DNA from: Coprococcus aceti
GTDB taxonomy: Bacteria > Bacillota > Clostridia > Lachnospirales > Lachnospiraceae
Direction of reading: 5' to 3'
Length of the DNA: 64,000 nt
NCBI RefSeq assembly: GCF_025567285.1
Contig: NZ_JAOQJT010000009.1
Coordinates: 1-64,000, forward strand
The position numbers and the translations under genes were made by a program. Numbering within the stretch: position 1 is the stretch's first letter; each line of letters starts with the position of its first letter. The notes below the pieces were generated by a model that saw only the letters and a program-made list of their open reading frames with translations, made no database searches and was not told where the DNA came from. This document shows positions 54,361 through 63,186 of this stretch, piece after piece.

Positions 54361-54951
54361 TTACTTACCGAAGTATCTGTCAAGAAGTCCCTTGAGAGCC
54401 TTGCCGTGTCTTGCCTCGTCTCTTGCCATCTCATGAACTGAATCATGGATCGCATCCAGATTGTTCTTCTTAGCGCACTTTGCAAGATCTACCTTTCCTG
54501 CTGTCGCACCGAACTCGCAGTCAACTCTCCATGCAAGATTCTTCTCTGTTGAAGCTGTCATGTTCTGCTCAAGGTCTGATCCAAGCATCTCTGCGAACTT
54601 AGCTGCATGCTCAGCCTCCTCGTACGCTGCCTTCTCCCAGTAGAGACCGATCTCAGGATAGCCCTCGCGATGTGCTACACGAGCCATGCAGAGATACATT
54701 CCAACCTCTGAGCACTCTCCCTCGAAGTTAGCCTTGAGCTGCTCGTAGATATACTTCTTGTCCTCATCGCTTATCTCTGGATTGTTCTTAACTGTCTCAG
54801 CATATACGCCAAACTCATGCTCTGCTGCAAGTGTGAGCTCTCCCTCTACCTTCTTGAACTTATCTGCTCCTGCGTGACAGATAGGACACTCTGCTGGTGC
54901 CTGCTCTCCCTCATAGATATAACCGCATACTGTACATACAAACTTTGCCAT
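54361..54951 (-). CDS. Reverse rubrerythrin (peroxidase)
   Basis: Peroxide and oxygen defence enzyme of anaerobes. The rubredoxin domain is N-terminal (CTVCGYIYEGEQAPAECPIC, residues 6-25), ahead of the diiron four-helix domain, the reverse of classical rubrerythrin. Diiron ligands are in EGECSEVGMYL, YEEAEHAAKF, VDCEFGATAGK and MARDEARHGKAL. 196 residues. GGAG lies 10 bases before ATG. A strong promoter with palindromes lies upstream. Confidence 0.95.
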   Translation of the reverse strand: MAKFVCTVCGYIYEGEQAPAECPICHAGADKFKKVEGELTLAAEHEFGVYAETVKNNPEISDEDKKYIYEQLKANFEGECSEVGMYLCMARVAHREGYPEIGLYWEKAAYEEAEHAAKFAEMLGSDLEQNMTASTEKNLAWRVDCEFGATAGKVDLAKCAKKNNLDAIHDSVHEMARDEARHGKALKGLLDRYFGK

Positions 54952-55029
54952 AACTTAATTCTCCTTTTCTCTTTTAAATAATCTAATCAATATCCATCAT
55001 TGATCGTTAAAATATATTCTGCCTTCTTT

Positions 55030-55049
55030 GTTGATGTTTATTTATCAAC
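55030..55049 (-). promoter_or_regulatory. Inverted repeat at the rubrerythrin transcription start
   Basis: GTTGAT and ATCAAC (55030-55035, 55044-55049) flank 8 bases at about the expected +1 to +20. A second palindrome, TTTGATCAAA (55071-55080), lies between the -35 and -10 boxes. Both are placed like repressor operators. Confidence 0.4.
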
Positions 55050-55057
55050 TATGTCTT

Positions 55058-55085
55058 ATTATACCTATTTTTTGATCAAAGTCAA
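55058..55085 (-). promoter_or_regulatory. Promoter of the rubrerythrin gene
   Basis: TTGACT (55080-55085) and TATAAT (55058-55063) are 16 bases apart on the minus strand, close to consensus. Confidence 0.75.
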
Positions 55086-55203
55086 CCCCTATTGGGAATG
55101 ATTCTTAATTATTTTTTTAGTAGGTTGTTGATTATATATACAAGACTTGTAAATTATATACATTACATTATTGGGATTACATCCTGTTAAGGTCCAATAT
55201 AAA

Positions 55204-55242
55204 TAGAAAAAGAGGATCGATACATTCATATATCAATCCTCT
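55204..55242 (-). terminator. Terminator of the 609-residue EAL gene
   Basis: AGAGGATCGATA (55211-55222) pairs with TATCAATCCTCT (55231-55242) with one G-T pair; the minus strand continues TTTTTC. Confidence 0.82.
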
Positions 55243-55293
55243 TATACTCTTCTGTATATTCTCTATATGTCGCTATATAGCATCACTATCCGG

Positions 55294-57123
55294 CTAGCTC
55301 TGTCCCAGCATTATCTTCTTGAGAAGATATTCATATCCCGTGATAGGTATAGGCTTGCTGTAGTAATAACCCTGAATGTAGTGGCATCCCCACTCTCTCA
55401 GGTATTCCTTCTGCTCAAATGTCTCAACACCCTCCGCAAGACTTCTGATTCCCAGATGCCTTGACATGGCAAGGATATCCTGTGTCATGAGCATGTCCTT
55501 GTTGTTCGGCTCGCCGGTGGCTATTCCGTCAATAAAGCTCTTGTCTATCTTGATTATATCCAGCGGCATATCCTTAAGAAGTGCCATACTGGAGTATCCT
55601 GTTCCAAAATCGTCCATGGATATCTTGAAGCCCTCAGCCTTCAGATCCTTGAGCACCTTTATCAGATACTGCACGTCAGCGAAATCTGCACTCTCAGTTA
55701 TCTCAAAGTCTATAAGCGAGTGATCCACTCCGTATTCATCGACTATATCACACAGTATATATATAAGATCCGGTCTCGATATCTGGTGTCTCGAGAGGTT
55801 ACAGGATATCGGGTAGAGCGGGTAGCCAAGCTCCTTCCACTCCTTGAACTTCTTGCACACCTGTCTCAGCACATATCTGTCTATGATGTCTATAGTTCCG
55901 TCAGTCTCAAACTGCGGCACGAAATACTTCGGCAAGAGAATATCTCCGCCCTTGTAGAACCATCTTATCAGAGCCTCAGCACCGGTCAGGGTGTCGTTCT
56001 GTGGATTGTACTTCGGCTGAAGATATACCATGAGATCCTCATTCTCTATGGCATCCGGAAGCTCCAGCTTGTACTGCTGTGCCATGATGTATTCCTTCTT
56101 CATCTCCGATGTGTATATCTTTATCTCATTTACATTGGTCTTGATACACTGGAGGTGTGCCATCTGCGCCATGTCCTCAATGCGCATTGACATGCTGAGT
56201 TTCTCGAATTCATCATAGAATACGATACCACAGCTATAGAATATCTTATACTTCCTGTTCGACGGAAGCTGTCCTATCTCCTCAAAGAATGTATATAGCC
56301 GGTTCATTATCTCATCCTCCGGCATATACTTTATAATCATGGCAAAATCGTCACTCTCACACTTTGCAGAGTACAATATCCAGTCCTGCTTGGTCATAGC
56401 GTCACATATATATCTGAACAGATCCTTCGCCACCTCACGACCCATAACGTTGTTGATGAGCCTGAAGCCCTTTATGTCGAATCTGGCAAATATAAACTGA
56501 TCCAGTCCTATATATTCACACTGCTCAAGCTTCTCCTTGAGCCATGTCCAGTTGTAATGTCCGGTGGCAGGCTCCCTGTATGCTATCTCATAGAGATCTC
56601 TCTTACTCATGTTGTCAAGAGTCAGCATCTCCTCCGTCTTGGTCTTCTTGGACCATACCGGAATCTCCACGCACAGACTGTCTGCGCTCTCCATGTAACA
56701 TATATATGGAAGCTTGTGGTTAGAAACAATGTGCAGCTTCTCCGTCTCTATATACAACTTGGCATATGAATACGCCATGGTCATGAGTCTCGGTATATCC
56801 TCTATCAGAGATATATCAAATCCCTTTATATCCACAACGTCGAATCCCGGAACCGTGATGCTCACACAGTTCTGAGGAACCACCTCCATATCACTGTATC
56901 CTATCTCCACTCCTCCACACAAACGCGAATATCCGGCGTCCATCATCTTCTCAGGCATATAAAACAAAGCCCTGTTTGCCAGCGGCCTGTATATGTTGCT
57001 AAAGCACTTGTACCAGTCATAGCCATTCTCCTGACAAAAATCGTCAAATCCCTCTGACTCTCTGGACCTCAGCACGTAAAGTTTTCTCTTTGGTTTGTAT
57101 GCCTTTGACCATTGATGTTCCAT
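55294..57123 (-). CDS. EAL-domain c-di-GMP phosphodiesterase with degenerate GGDEF
   Basis: A soluble 609-residue protein. An N-terminal part of about 200 residues is not recognised. A GGDEF-fold domain (about 170-330) has CESDDFAMII in place of the GGDEF loop, so it should not make c-di-GMP. The EAL domain (about 355-600) is intact: GAEALIRW, CNLSRHQI, EITESADF, MDDFGTGYSSMALL, IKIDKSFIDG and AEGVET. It should hydrolyse c-di-GMP to pGpG. The ribosome-binding site GAGG is 13 bases before ATG, so weak. Its own terminator follows. Confidence 0.93.
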   Translation of the reverse strand: MEHQWSKAYKPKRKLYVLRSRESEGFDDFCQENGYDWYKCFSNIYRPLANRALFYMPEKMMDAGYSRLCGGVEIGYSDMEVVPQNCVSITVPGFDVVDIKGFDISLIEDIPRLMTMAYSYAKLYIETEKLHIVSNHKLPYICYMESADSLCVEIPVWSKKTKTEEMLTLDNMSKRDLYEIAYREPATGHYNWTWLKEKLEQCEYIGLDQFIFARFDIKGFRLINNVMGREVAKDLFRYICDAMTKQDWILYSAKCESDDFAMIIKYMPEDEIMNRLYTFFEEIGQLPSNRKYKIFYSCGIVFYDEFEKLSMSMRIEDMAQMAHLQCIKTNVNEIKIYTSEMKKEYIMAQQYKLELPDAIENEDLMVYLQPKYNPQNDTLTGAEALIRWFYKGGDILLPKYFVPQFETDGTIDIIDRYVLRQVCKKFKEWKELGYPLYPISCNLSRHQISRPDLIYILCDIVDEYGVDHSLIDFEITESADFADVQYLIKVLKDLKAEGFKISMDDFGTGYSSMALLKDMPLDIIKIDKSFIDGIATGEPNNKDMLMTQDILAMSRHLGIRSLAEGVETFEQKEYLREWGCHYIQGYYYSKPIPITGYEYLLKKIMLGQS

Positions 57124-57267
57124 AATATATCAATTACCTCTGTTCTGCCCTAAGGCCATAGTATTGCATTTTTCAACCTTTTTCATTCTATCACAGATCC
57201 ATCATTTGGGCTATACTTATTATTTTTTTGTTCTGGAAAATAAATGGTTAAGTTTCGATTTTTTTCG

Positions 57268-57296
57268 TTGAATTTTTACCATATATTTGTTAGCAT
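57268..57296 (+). promoter_or_regulatory. Promoter of the NhaD-TerD pair
   Basis: TTGAAT (57268-57273) and TAGCAT (57291-57296) are 17 bases apart with TGT as an extended -10. It lies about 40 bases before the nhaD start. Confidence 0.55.
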
Positions 57297-57337
57297 AGAT
57301 AAGGTTTTTCAATTATAATTAATAGGAGGCAAAAACG

Positions 57338-58783
57338 ATGAAAAACAGGTTATTTCTAGGTCTCGGCACAGTCATCTCAGTTCTTGGGCTGTCACAGGTA
57401 AGTGTCCTGGCGGCAGACAGCGAATCCGGTACTGAAACACTCGGTGCTACGCTTCCACTTACATGGTGTATACCATTTGTGTGTATGCTTCTGTGCATAG
57501 CTGTTATGCCCCTTATCGCCGGTGAGTGGTGGGAAAAGCACAAACAGTGGGCTGTTGCAGGCTGGTCTCTTTTATTTTTAATTCCATTTGCCATATTCCA
57601 TGGCTTTGGTACGATGGGCGAACAATTGCTCGAGGTAATGATCGGTGACTATCTCACCTTCATTGTATTGCTTTTTGCCCTGTTCTGTGTGGCAGGCAAT
57701 ATATCTCTTGAAGGCGACCTGGTGGGAACACCGAAACTCAATGTTCTGCTTCTACTGATAGGTACTCTGCTGTCAAGCTGGATCGGTACTACCGGTGCAA
57801 GTATGCTGATGATCAGACCTATCATAAAGGCAAATAAATGGAGACGAAGAAAGGTTCAGATCATTGTATTCTTCATCTTCCTCGTTTCAAATATTGGTGG
57901 CTGTCTCACCCCTGTCGGTGATCCTCCACTTCTGATGGGATTCATGAATGGTGTTGACTTCTTCTGGAGTCTCAGACTTGCAAAGGTCATGGTTGTCAAT
58001 CTCATCATCCTGCTGACTGTATTCTTCTTTCTCGACACAAGAGCATACAAGAAGGATATCGCAGACGGCAGACAGAAGCCGGTATTCGATGCAGATACGA
58101 AAAAGCCAGTCAAACTTAAAGGTGCTCACAACATTATATTCCTTATAATGATCGTAGGTGCAGTTATACTCAGCGGAGTTCTTCCTATGAAGTTCCCTGC
58201 ATTTGCAAAGGGTATCAATTTCTGTGAGGGCGTAACACTCTCATGGGCTGCTATCATCGAGATTGTGATCATGCTAGCAGCGGCTTTCCTCTCATTCAAG
58301 ACAACGAGCAAGAAAGTCCGTAAGGCCAACAACTTTACATGGGATGCTATACAGGAGGTTGCCATACTGTTCATAGGTATATTCATCACTATGATCCCTG
58401 CACTCCTGATCCTCAAGGCACGTGGTTCTGAGCTCGGACTTACACATCCGGCACAGTTCTTCTGGACGACAGGACTTTTATCAAGCTTCCTTGACAATAC
58501 ACCTACCTACCTTGTATTCTTCACCACCGCTGCTTCAAGTGGATTTACAGAGGGTATAAGCACTGCTATGGGTGTAGTTCCTCAGGTCATGCTGATGGCT
58601 ATCTCCTGCGGTGCCGTATTCATGGGAGCCAACACTTATATAGGAAACGCACCTAACTTTATGGTACGTTCAATAGCCGAAGAAAATGGTATCAAGATGC
58701 CTTCATTTGTAGGCTACCTCGTATGGTCAGTTTCTATTCTTGTACCTACATTCTTCATAGACACATTATTATTCTTCTTGTAA
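57338..58783 (+). CDS. nhaD: NhaD-type Na+/H+ antiporter (ArsB/NhaD superfamily)
   Basis: Sodium-proton antiporter family, 481 residues, about 12-13 membrane segments. A signal-like first helix ends in VLAADSES. Family signatures: GTTGASMLMIRPIIKANKW, NIGGCLTPVGDPPLLMGFMNG, FLDNTPTYLVFF and GANTYIGNAPNFMVRSIAEENG. Expected role is Na+/Li+ export at high pH; the sequence does not decide the ion. AGGAGG lies 8 bases before ATG. The TerD-like gene follows after 18 bases and shares its terminator. Confidence 0.92.
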   Translation: MKNRLFLGLGTVISVLGLSQVSVLAADSESGTETLGATLPLTWCIPFVCMLLCIAVMPLIAGEWWEKHKQWAVAGWSLLFLIPFAIFHGFGTMGEQLLEVMIGDYLTFIVLLFALFCVAGNISLEGDLVGTPKLNVLLLLIGTLLSSWIGTTGASMLMIRPIIKANKWRRRKVQIIVFFIFLVSNIGGCLTPVGDPPLLMGFMNGVDFFWSLRLAKVMVVNLIILLTVFFFLDTRAYKKDIADGRQKPVFDADTKKPVKLKGAHNIIFLIMIVGAVILSGVLPMKFPAFAKGINFCEGVTLSWAAIIEIVIMLAAAFLSFKTTSKKVRKANNFTWDAIQEVAILFIGIFITMIPALLILKARGSELGLTHPAQFFWTTGLLSSFLDNTPTYLVFFTTAASSGFTEGISTAMGVVPQVMLMAISCGAVFMGANTYIGNAPNFMVRSIAEENGIKMPSFVGYLVWSVSILVPTFFIDTLLFFL

Positions 58784-58801
58784 TCTAAGGGGGTTTTTAA
58801 T

Positions 58802-59419
58802 ATGAACGAATATGTTGTAAAAGGTGATAATAAACTTACGGTCGGCATTGGCTGGGATGCCAAGAAAGTCGACCTCAAGAAAAAGATTAAGATTGCCATA
58901 GACAATATCATGAGCGCTACATCCGAGGACACATATGACCTCAACCTTGCAGCGATCGTTGAGCACAATGACGGCTCTGATCCCGAACTGGTATTCTGGG
59001 GTCACAAGTACAGCAGAAGCGATTCTGTAGTCCTGAAGGGCGATGACAGAACAGGACAGAAGGAAGGTATCGACGAGGAGATGCGCATCTACCTCGACAG
59101 AGGTGAGAACGTTGGACGAATCATCCTCTTCCTCTACATCTACAACGGCAACCTTCACAAGCAATGCCTGGCAGAGGTGGACAACGTATTTGCACTGATC
59201 AAATGTAAGCATACCGAAAAGGTATATGTACGTGAGGACGCAATATTCAAGGCATGTGAGGATGCCAAGCACAACAACTGCTATGTATTCGGTGAAGTTC
59301 TCCACAACGGAGACGAGTGGGTTGTAAGAGAGAGATCCCAGTTCCTCCCATACGACAAGTCCGAGGATATATTTGAGTATTACACATCAAGACATTATGT
59401 TCCTGAAGATGACGACTAA
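58802..59419 (+). CDS. TerD family protein
   Basis: A 205-residue protein related to TerD/CABP1 stress proteins, which bind Ca2+ and are linked to tellurite, phage and membrane stress. Family motifs: LTVGIGWDAKK, YDLNLAAIVEHNDG, SDSVVLKGDDRTGQKEGIDEEMRIYLD, and VDNVFALI. The Asp-rich loop (GDDRTGQ...DEE) keeps likely Ca2+ ligands. The remaining C-terminal 60 residues fit the usual end of the domain. Only one TerD copy is present, without TerZ/A/B/C neighbours. The start has AAGGGGG 6-7 bases upstream. Confidence 0.85.
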   Translation: MNEYVVKGDNKLTVGIGWDAKKVDLKKKIKIAIDNIMSATSEDTYDLNLAAIVEHNDGSDPELVFWGHKYSRSDSVVLKGDDRTGQKEGIDEEMRIYLDRGENVGRIILFLYIYNGNLHKQCLAEVDNVFALIKCKHTEKVYVREDAIFKACEDAKHNNCYVFGEVLHNGDEWVVRERSQFLPYDKSEDIFEYYTSRHYVPEDDD

Positions 59420-59434
59420 TATTTAACATGGCGA

Positions 59435-59478
59435 AAAGCCCCAGTCTCCGGTTTATTTGCACCGGAGACTGGGGCTTT
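59435..59478 (+). terminator. Terminator after the NhaD-TerD pair
   Basis: An 18-bp perfect stem (59435-59452 with 59461-59478) with an 8-base loop is followed by CTTTATT. It can also serve the convergent gene at 59509. Confidence 0.88.
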
Positions 59479-59508
59479 CTTTATTATGATCTATAATTCT
59501 ATATTACA

Positions 59509-61299
59509 CTACTTTATATAATCCTCTATAGTCTTTGAAGCTCTGTATCTGGAGAAGTTAAAGCTTCTGATATAGCCCTTGTCATCATTCTCCTCAAGCA
59601 TCTTCTCAAGCCTCTCTCCCACCGTGTCGTCTCTCCAGTAGTAGGTGTCCTCGCTATATTTCGACATCACTTCCTCCATGACCATTTCGGGCGTAATGTC
59701 TTTGGTCCTGAAATAATCGATCAGATATGGAACTCCGTCATTACCTATATCCATCACATACTCAAGATCTATCTTCTTTCCACTGTGCGCCTGACTGATA
59801 TTGTACTTTGTTATCACTGCGCCAGGTCTGATAAATGCATACAGCGCGAACATCACCAGAACCGTCATAAATATGTATCTGAACAGCGGCATATTTCTCC
59901 AGAACAGGCTTATGATAACACCGAGCATCACTATAGACGTGACTATCAGCGCCCATATGGTATTTATTCTGAGGTATGTTAGATCATATTCCGCAATGTA
60001 CATGGACAGCCTCACAGCTGATGAGGCAATCATTATATATGTACATATGCACATCATGAGCAGTGACACGTTGAGCACCAGACTCTTTCTGAATATAGCA
60101 CTAAATATCAGCACCATACACACATTTACAACCGCTACAAAGAGCAGCTGGAAGAAGCCCTGTCTTGCATACTCTGCGTATGTCATATCGTCCGGAAGTC
60201 CTGCGCTGTTCATGAACAGATACACTATCTGAACAACGGCAAATATCAGATAGAACGCTGTGAGCACTATCGTTATAGTTATACCTGTCACTGCATTGTA
60301 CTGCCCCTCCTTCGGAGCATTTGCACCGAGATCTCTGCGGCCCGCCTTGACAATAAATCCATATACAAACAGGAATATCACAGCGGCAAACAGAACTATC
60401 TTCACTATATCCCACGAGAAGAACAGTTTGCCAAATATATCCTTTATGACCTTTGCAAACACAGGATCTGCCGAAGACAGCAGATTGAGCACGATCACCA
60501 GTATCGGAAGTGCTATCACACATCCAAGAAGTATGTACATCAGCTTGGAATTTCTCTTTTTGCCGGTTATCTCACGCTCCGCCTTTCTGTCGGCAAATGG
60601 CATGTTTACATACCCTATCGATCCAAAGAACATCTCGAAAAATGAGAATATTCCCTTGAATATCCCATGCTTTTCAGTGTCATTGAAGTATGTCATAACC
60701 GCATACATCTCTGTAACGATTATTCCCACATTACATCCAAATATGATATATCCCTCGTCTGTGAGACTCAGGGCAACCGACATCATGAACACAAGAATAT
60801 AATATGGGATCAGTATACTCTGTTTCGACAACGCAGCTCCAGTGGTCATGGCCTCACGGTCTGCACCGATGTTCTTCTCATATCGTACCATGCATGTACT
60901 GATAAACACTATTGATACTATCGAAAGCACAGCCGACAATATACTCGACCAGTTGCTGTACAGACATGCCGCACATATGATCGCATATACCAGTACCGGA
61001 ATACCAAACATCCTGAATCTGTTCGGAGACACCGCAGGATTTCTCCTCTGCGGCGGTCTGGCATTCATGTTCATATAACCCTGAGGTGGCGGCGGGGGCA
61101 TCCCCGGGCCTCCATTCATGTTCATATACCCTTGCGGTGGCGGCGGGGGCATTCCCGGGCCTCCATTCATGTTCATATACCCTTGCGGTGGCGGCGGGGG
61201 CATCCCCGGGCCTCCATTCATGTTCATATACCCTTGCGGTGGCGGCGGGGGCATCCCCGGGCCTCCATTCATTCCATTGTTAATATTCTGTTCGTTCAT
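59509..61299 (-). CDS. Polytopic membrane protein with Pro-rich tandem repeats (DUF4153/4173-like)
   Basis: 596 residues. The first 85 are four copies of a 17-residue unit (NGGPGMPPPPPQGYMNM), then a basic RPPQRR segment. About 11-12 membrane helices follow. MTYAEYARQGFFQLLFVAVVN and YLRINTIWALIV resemble the DUF4173/DUF4153 family of unknown function. A C-terminal domain of about 100 residues (DIGNDGVPYLIDYF) is soluble. GGAGGG lies 6 bases before ATG. The Pro-rich repeats may bind a partner domain in the cytoplasm. Confidence 0.75.
   Translation of the reverse strand: MNEQNINNGMNGGPGMPPPPPQGYMNMNGGPGMPPPPPQGYMNMNGGPGMPPPPPQGYMNMNGGPGMPPPPPQGYMNMNARPPQRRNPAVSPNRFRMFGIPVLVYAIICAACLYSNWSSILSAVLSIVSIVFISTCMVRYEKNIGADREAMTTGAALSKQSILIPYYILVFMMSVALSLTDEGYIIFGCNVGIIVTEMYAVMTYFNDTEKHGIFKGIFSFFEMFFGSIGYVNMPFADRKAEREITGKKRNSKLMYILLGCVIALPILVIVLNLLSSADPVFAKVIKDIFGKLFFSWDIVKIVLFAAVIFLFVYGFIVKAGRRDLGANAPKEGQYNAVTGITITIVLTAFYLIFAVVQIVYLFMNSAGLPDDMTYAEYARQGFFQLLFVAVVNVCMVLIFSAIFRKSLVLNVSLLMMCICTYIMIASSAVRLSMYIAEYDLTYLRINTIWALIVTSIVMLGVIISLFWRNMPLFRYIFMTVLVMFALYAFIRPGAVITKYNISQAHSGKKIDLEYVMDIGNDGVPYLIDYFRTKDITPEMVMEEVMSKYSEDTYYWRDDTVGERLEKMLEENDDKGYIRSFNFSRYRASKTIEDYIK
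61062..61265. repeat. Four 51-bp tandem repeats inside the membrane-protein gene
   Basis: The unit of 51 bp repeats at 61062-61108 (first, diverged), 61109-61159, 61160-61210 and 61211-61261, plus a partial copy. The last three are almost identical, which points to recent expansion; copy number may vary between strains. Unit length is a multiple of 3, so the frame is kept. Confidence 0.92.
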
Positions 61300-61337
61300 C
61301 CCAAACCCTCCATTTTTTCACCTTGAACCACTTTGAG

Positions 61338-63158
61338 CTACTCTACAAGTGCCATCTCATCAAGCCCCACGATCCTGTCCATACACACCGGTGCTGTCAG
61401 CCTGTAGGCAAAACTTGCAGACTCGAACAGGCAGTATAATTTGCCATTATACGAATATATCTGCTCCAGCTTCTGCGGGAGCTTAACCACCTGTCTCGGT
61501 GTCTCTGTTCCGTAATTCACACTGGACAGCTTGCCTGTATCTGTATCGTATACCTCTATCCTGGATTCATCTATACCATAGGATATAGAGAATATTATCT
61601 CATTTTTGTACACCTGAAGCCCCTGCACCCTTCCTGGTATATAGAAAGCCTCGTCCTCCTCCGAGGATATTGCAGTTCCTCCATTTACTATCTCATAGCT
61701 GGCAGCCATGCTGTAGCTGTTCTTATCCTTTCGCCAGTAGCCCGCATATATATGTCCGTCATATATCGTGATAAATGACGTTGCAGGGAACATGACGCTA
61801 CATGTGTTCCTGTATTTTATCGGCTTTCCCTGAGCCACATCGTATTTCTCTATGGAGTCCAGCGTAAGACATGATATGGATGCCTTCCTGCTCCTGTCCT
61901 CATCCTCATCAATCATATACGAGGAAACCCACAGCACATTATTCTTCGTATCATACGCAAGTCCTCCGGCATGTGTCGTGTCCTTGAGAACCAGTGTCTT
62001 AATATATTTCCCGGTCTGTGTATCAAGAACAAATATCACAGATTTGTGTTTCTTCGTCTTGCAGTAAGCACTGACAAATGTATACTCCTTCGTAACTGCC
62101 AGCCCCTGTGGCGTCATGGACGTGCAGTTCTCTATCTTCCTCGACTCACTGCCTATCGTATCAGCATACGCAAGTCCCGGAATGATCATCATGCCATAAT
62201 CGGTATCCCTGTTCTGGGCATACATACCCATATGATAGAATTCCGGTTCAGTCGACATCTCCCATATCTGCGAAAAATTCGACTTGTTGTCAACCGCATA
62301 GGTGCTGGTTCCGGAATCATTTCCCGATATCTCGAAGTTTCTGCAGTACACTCCGCCATACAGCCATATCACGCAGATTCCCCCGACATAGCACCATGCA
62401 AATATCTTCACAAGTATCCTTCTCGACTGGACCGTCGACAAAAGTGCCGCCATGACCATCTGACTGATAATCGTTATAAGCATCATGGCATTTGTCAGCA
62501 TATCTCCATGGCTGACTATCTGAAGCGGTACGCCTATCATCATAATCCAGTAGGCCTTCTGTTTCACCTTAATTCTTATTACACCATTCCAGCCTTCCCG
62601 CTTCATGCCCCACACCTGCAGTGACTGCCATACAACCACAAGGCCATATACGATGCACGCCACAAGCAGGAGCTGCCTGAGCACAGCAACAGCCGTTATC
62701 TCAAGGGCCTCACCATTTCTGTAAAATGCCATATAGTACACACCCTGTGCGAGCTGCCATATCCTCCACGCCATCATGGCGAACATCGCAAGCGCTGCAA
62801 CAAATGCAAATGTGTTGGTAGCAGTTCTTCGTCTGACACCCTCACGATGTTCCTTCATCTGTTTGCGCAGACGTTTCTTTGCCCTTCCCAGCTCCTTTAT
62901 GTGCTTTTTACACTTTCTGATCCTTCTGCGTTTATAGAACAGCACCTTGTACGGTGCGCGTCTGTTCTTCAGCTCTTCATATTCTTCCCTAAGTCTGTCA
63001 TACCGTTCCGACTCCTCATGAAGATCCGTTCTGGTCGCCCTGAGTGCAGAACGACACATAACGTATCCCTCAAGATCTATCTGTGCCTGTTCTTTCAGCT
63101 TTTCAGCCTGAAGTTGAAGCTTCTCTTCTCTGTTCAATTTCTTAGCCCTGTCTGTCAT
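61338..63158 (-). CDS. Membrane protein with N-terminal coiled coil and extracytoplasmic beta-propeller-like domain
   Basis: Not recognised. 606 residues: a highly basic coiled coil (about 1-120, rich in Lys, Arg, Glu), then about five to seven membrane helices (about 120-275), then an outside domain of about 320 residues. That domain has repeated beta-strand patterns such as TPQGLAVTKEYTFVSAYC, KSVIFVLDTQTGKYIKTL, GGLAYDTKNNVLWVSSY and RIEVYDTDTGKL, as in 6- or 7-bladed propellers. Start ATG 63158 has AGGAG 9 bases upstream; the frame opens at a TTG 63194 inside the neighbour. It follows the CobW-type gene by 28 bases. Confidence 0.7.
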   Translation of the reverse strand: MTDRAKKLNREEKLQLQAEKLKEQAQIDLEGYVMCRSALRATRTDLHEESERYDRLREEYEELKNRRAPYKVLFYKRRRIRKCKKHIKELGRAKKRLRKQMKEHREGVRRRTATNTFAFVAALAMFAMMAWRIWQLAQGVYYMAFYRNGEALEITAVAVLRQLLLVACIVYGLVVVWQSLQVWGMKREGWNGVIRIKVKQKAYWIMMIGVPLQIVSHGDMLTNAMMLITIISQMVMAALLSTVQSRRILVKIFAWCYVGGICVIWLYGGVYCRNFEISGNDSGTSTYAVDNKSNFSQIWEMSTEPEFYHMGMYAQNRDTDYGMMIIPGLAYADTIGSESRKIENCTSMTPQGLAVTKEYTFVSAYCKTKKHKSVIFVLDTQTGKYIKTLVLKDTTHAGGLAYDTKNNVLWVSSYMIDEDEDRSRKASISCLTLDSIEKYDVAQGKPIKYRNTCSVMFPATSFITIYDGHIYAGYWRKDKNSYSMAASYEIVNGGTAISSEEDEAFYIPGRVQGLQVYKNEIIFSISYGIDESRIEVYDTDTGKLSSVNYGTETPRQVVKLPQKLEQIYSYNGKLYCLFESASFAYRLTAPVCMDRIVGLDEMALVE

Positions 63159-63186
63159 GAAAATCCGCTCCTGTCCATCAGCCTCT

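Larger units (their letters stand above)
54952..55293. other. 342-base gene-free region upstream of the rubrerythrin gene
   Basis: It holds the rubrerythrin promoter and two palindromes (described separately), an AT-rich stretch, and the terminator of the EAL gene at its right end. No open reading frame with a ribosome-binding site is seen. An operator for a peroxide or oxygen regulator may be present, but no consensus PerR box is evident. Confidence 0.5.

Noticed and set aside
55100..55140. PerR or Fur box upstream of the rubrerythrin gene
   Set aside because: AATGATTCTTAATTATT has some resemblance but not the 7-1-7 symmetry of the consensus.
61062..61265. CRISPR array
   Set aside because: The repeats are 51 bp, contiguous with no spacers, and encode an in-frame Pro-rich peptide.
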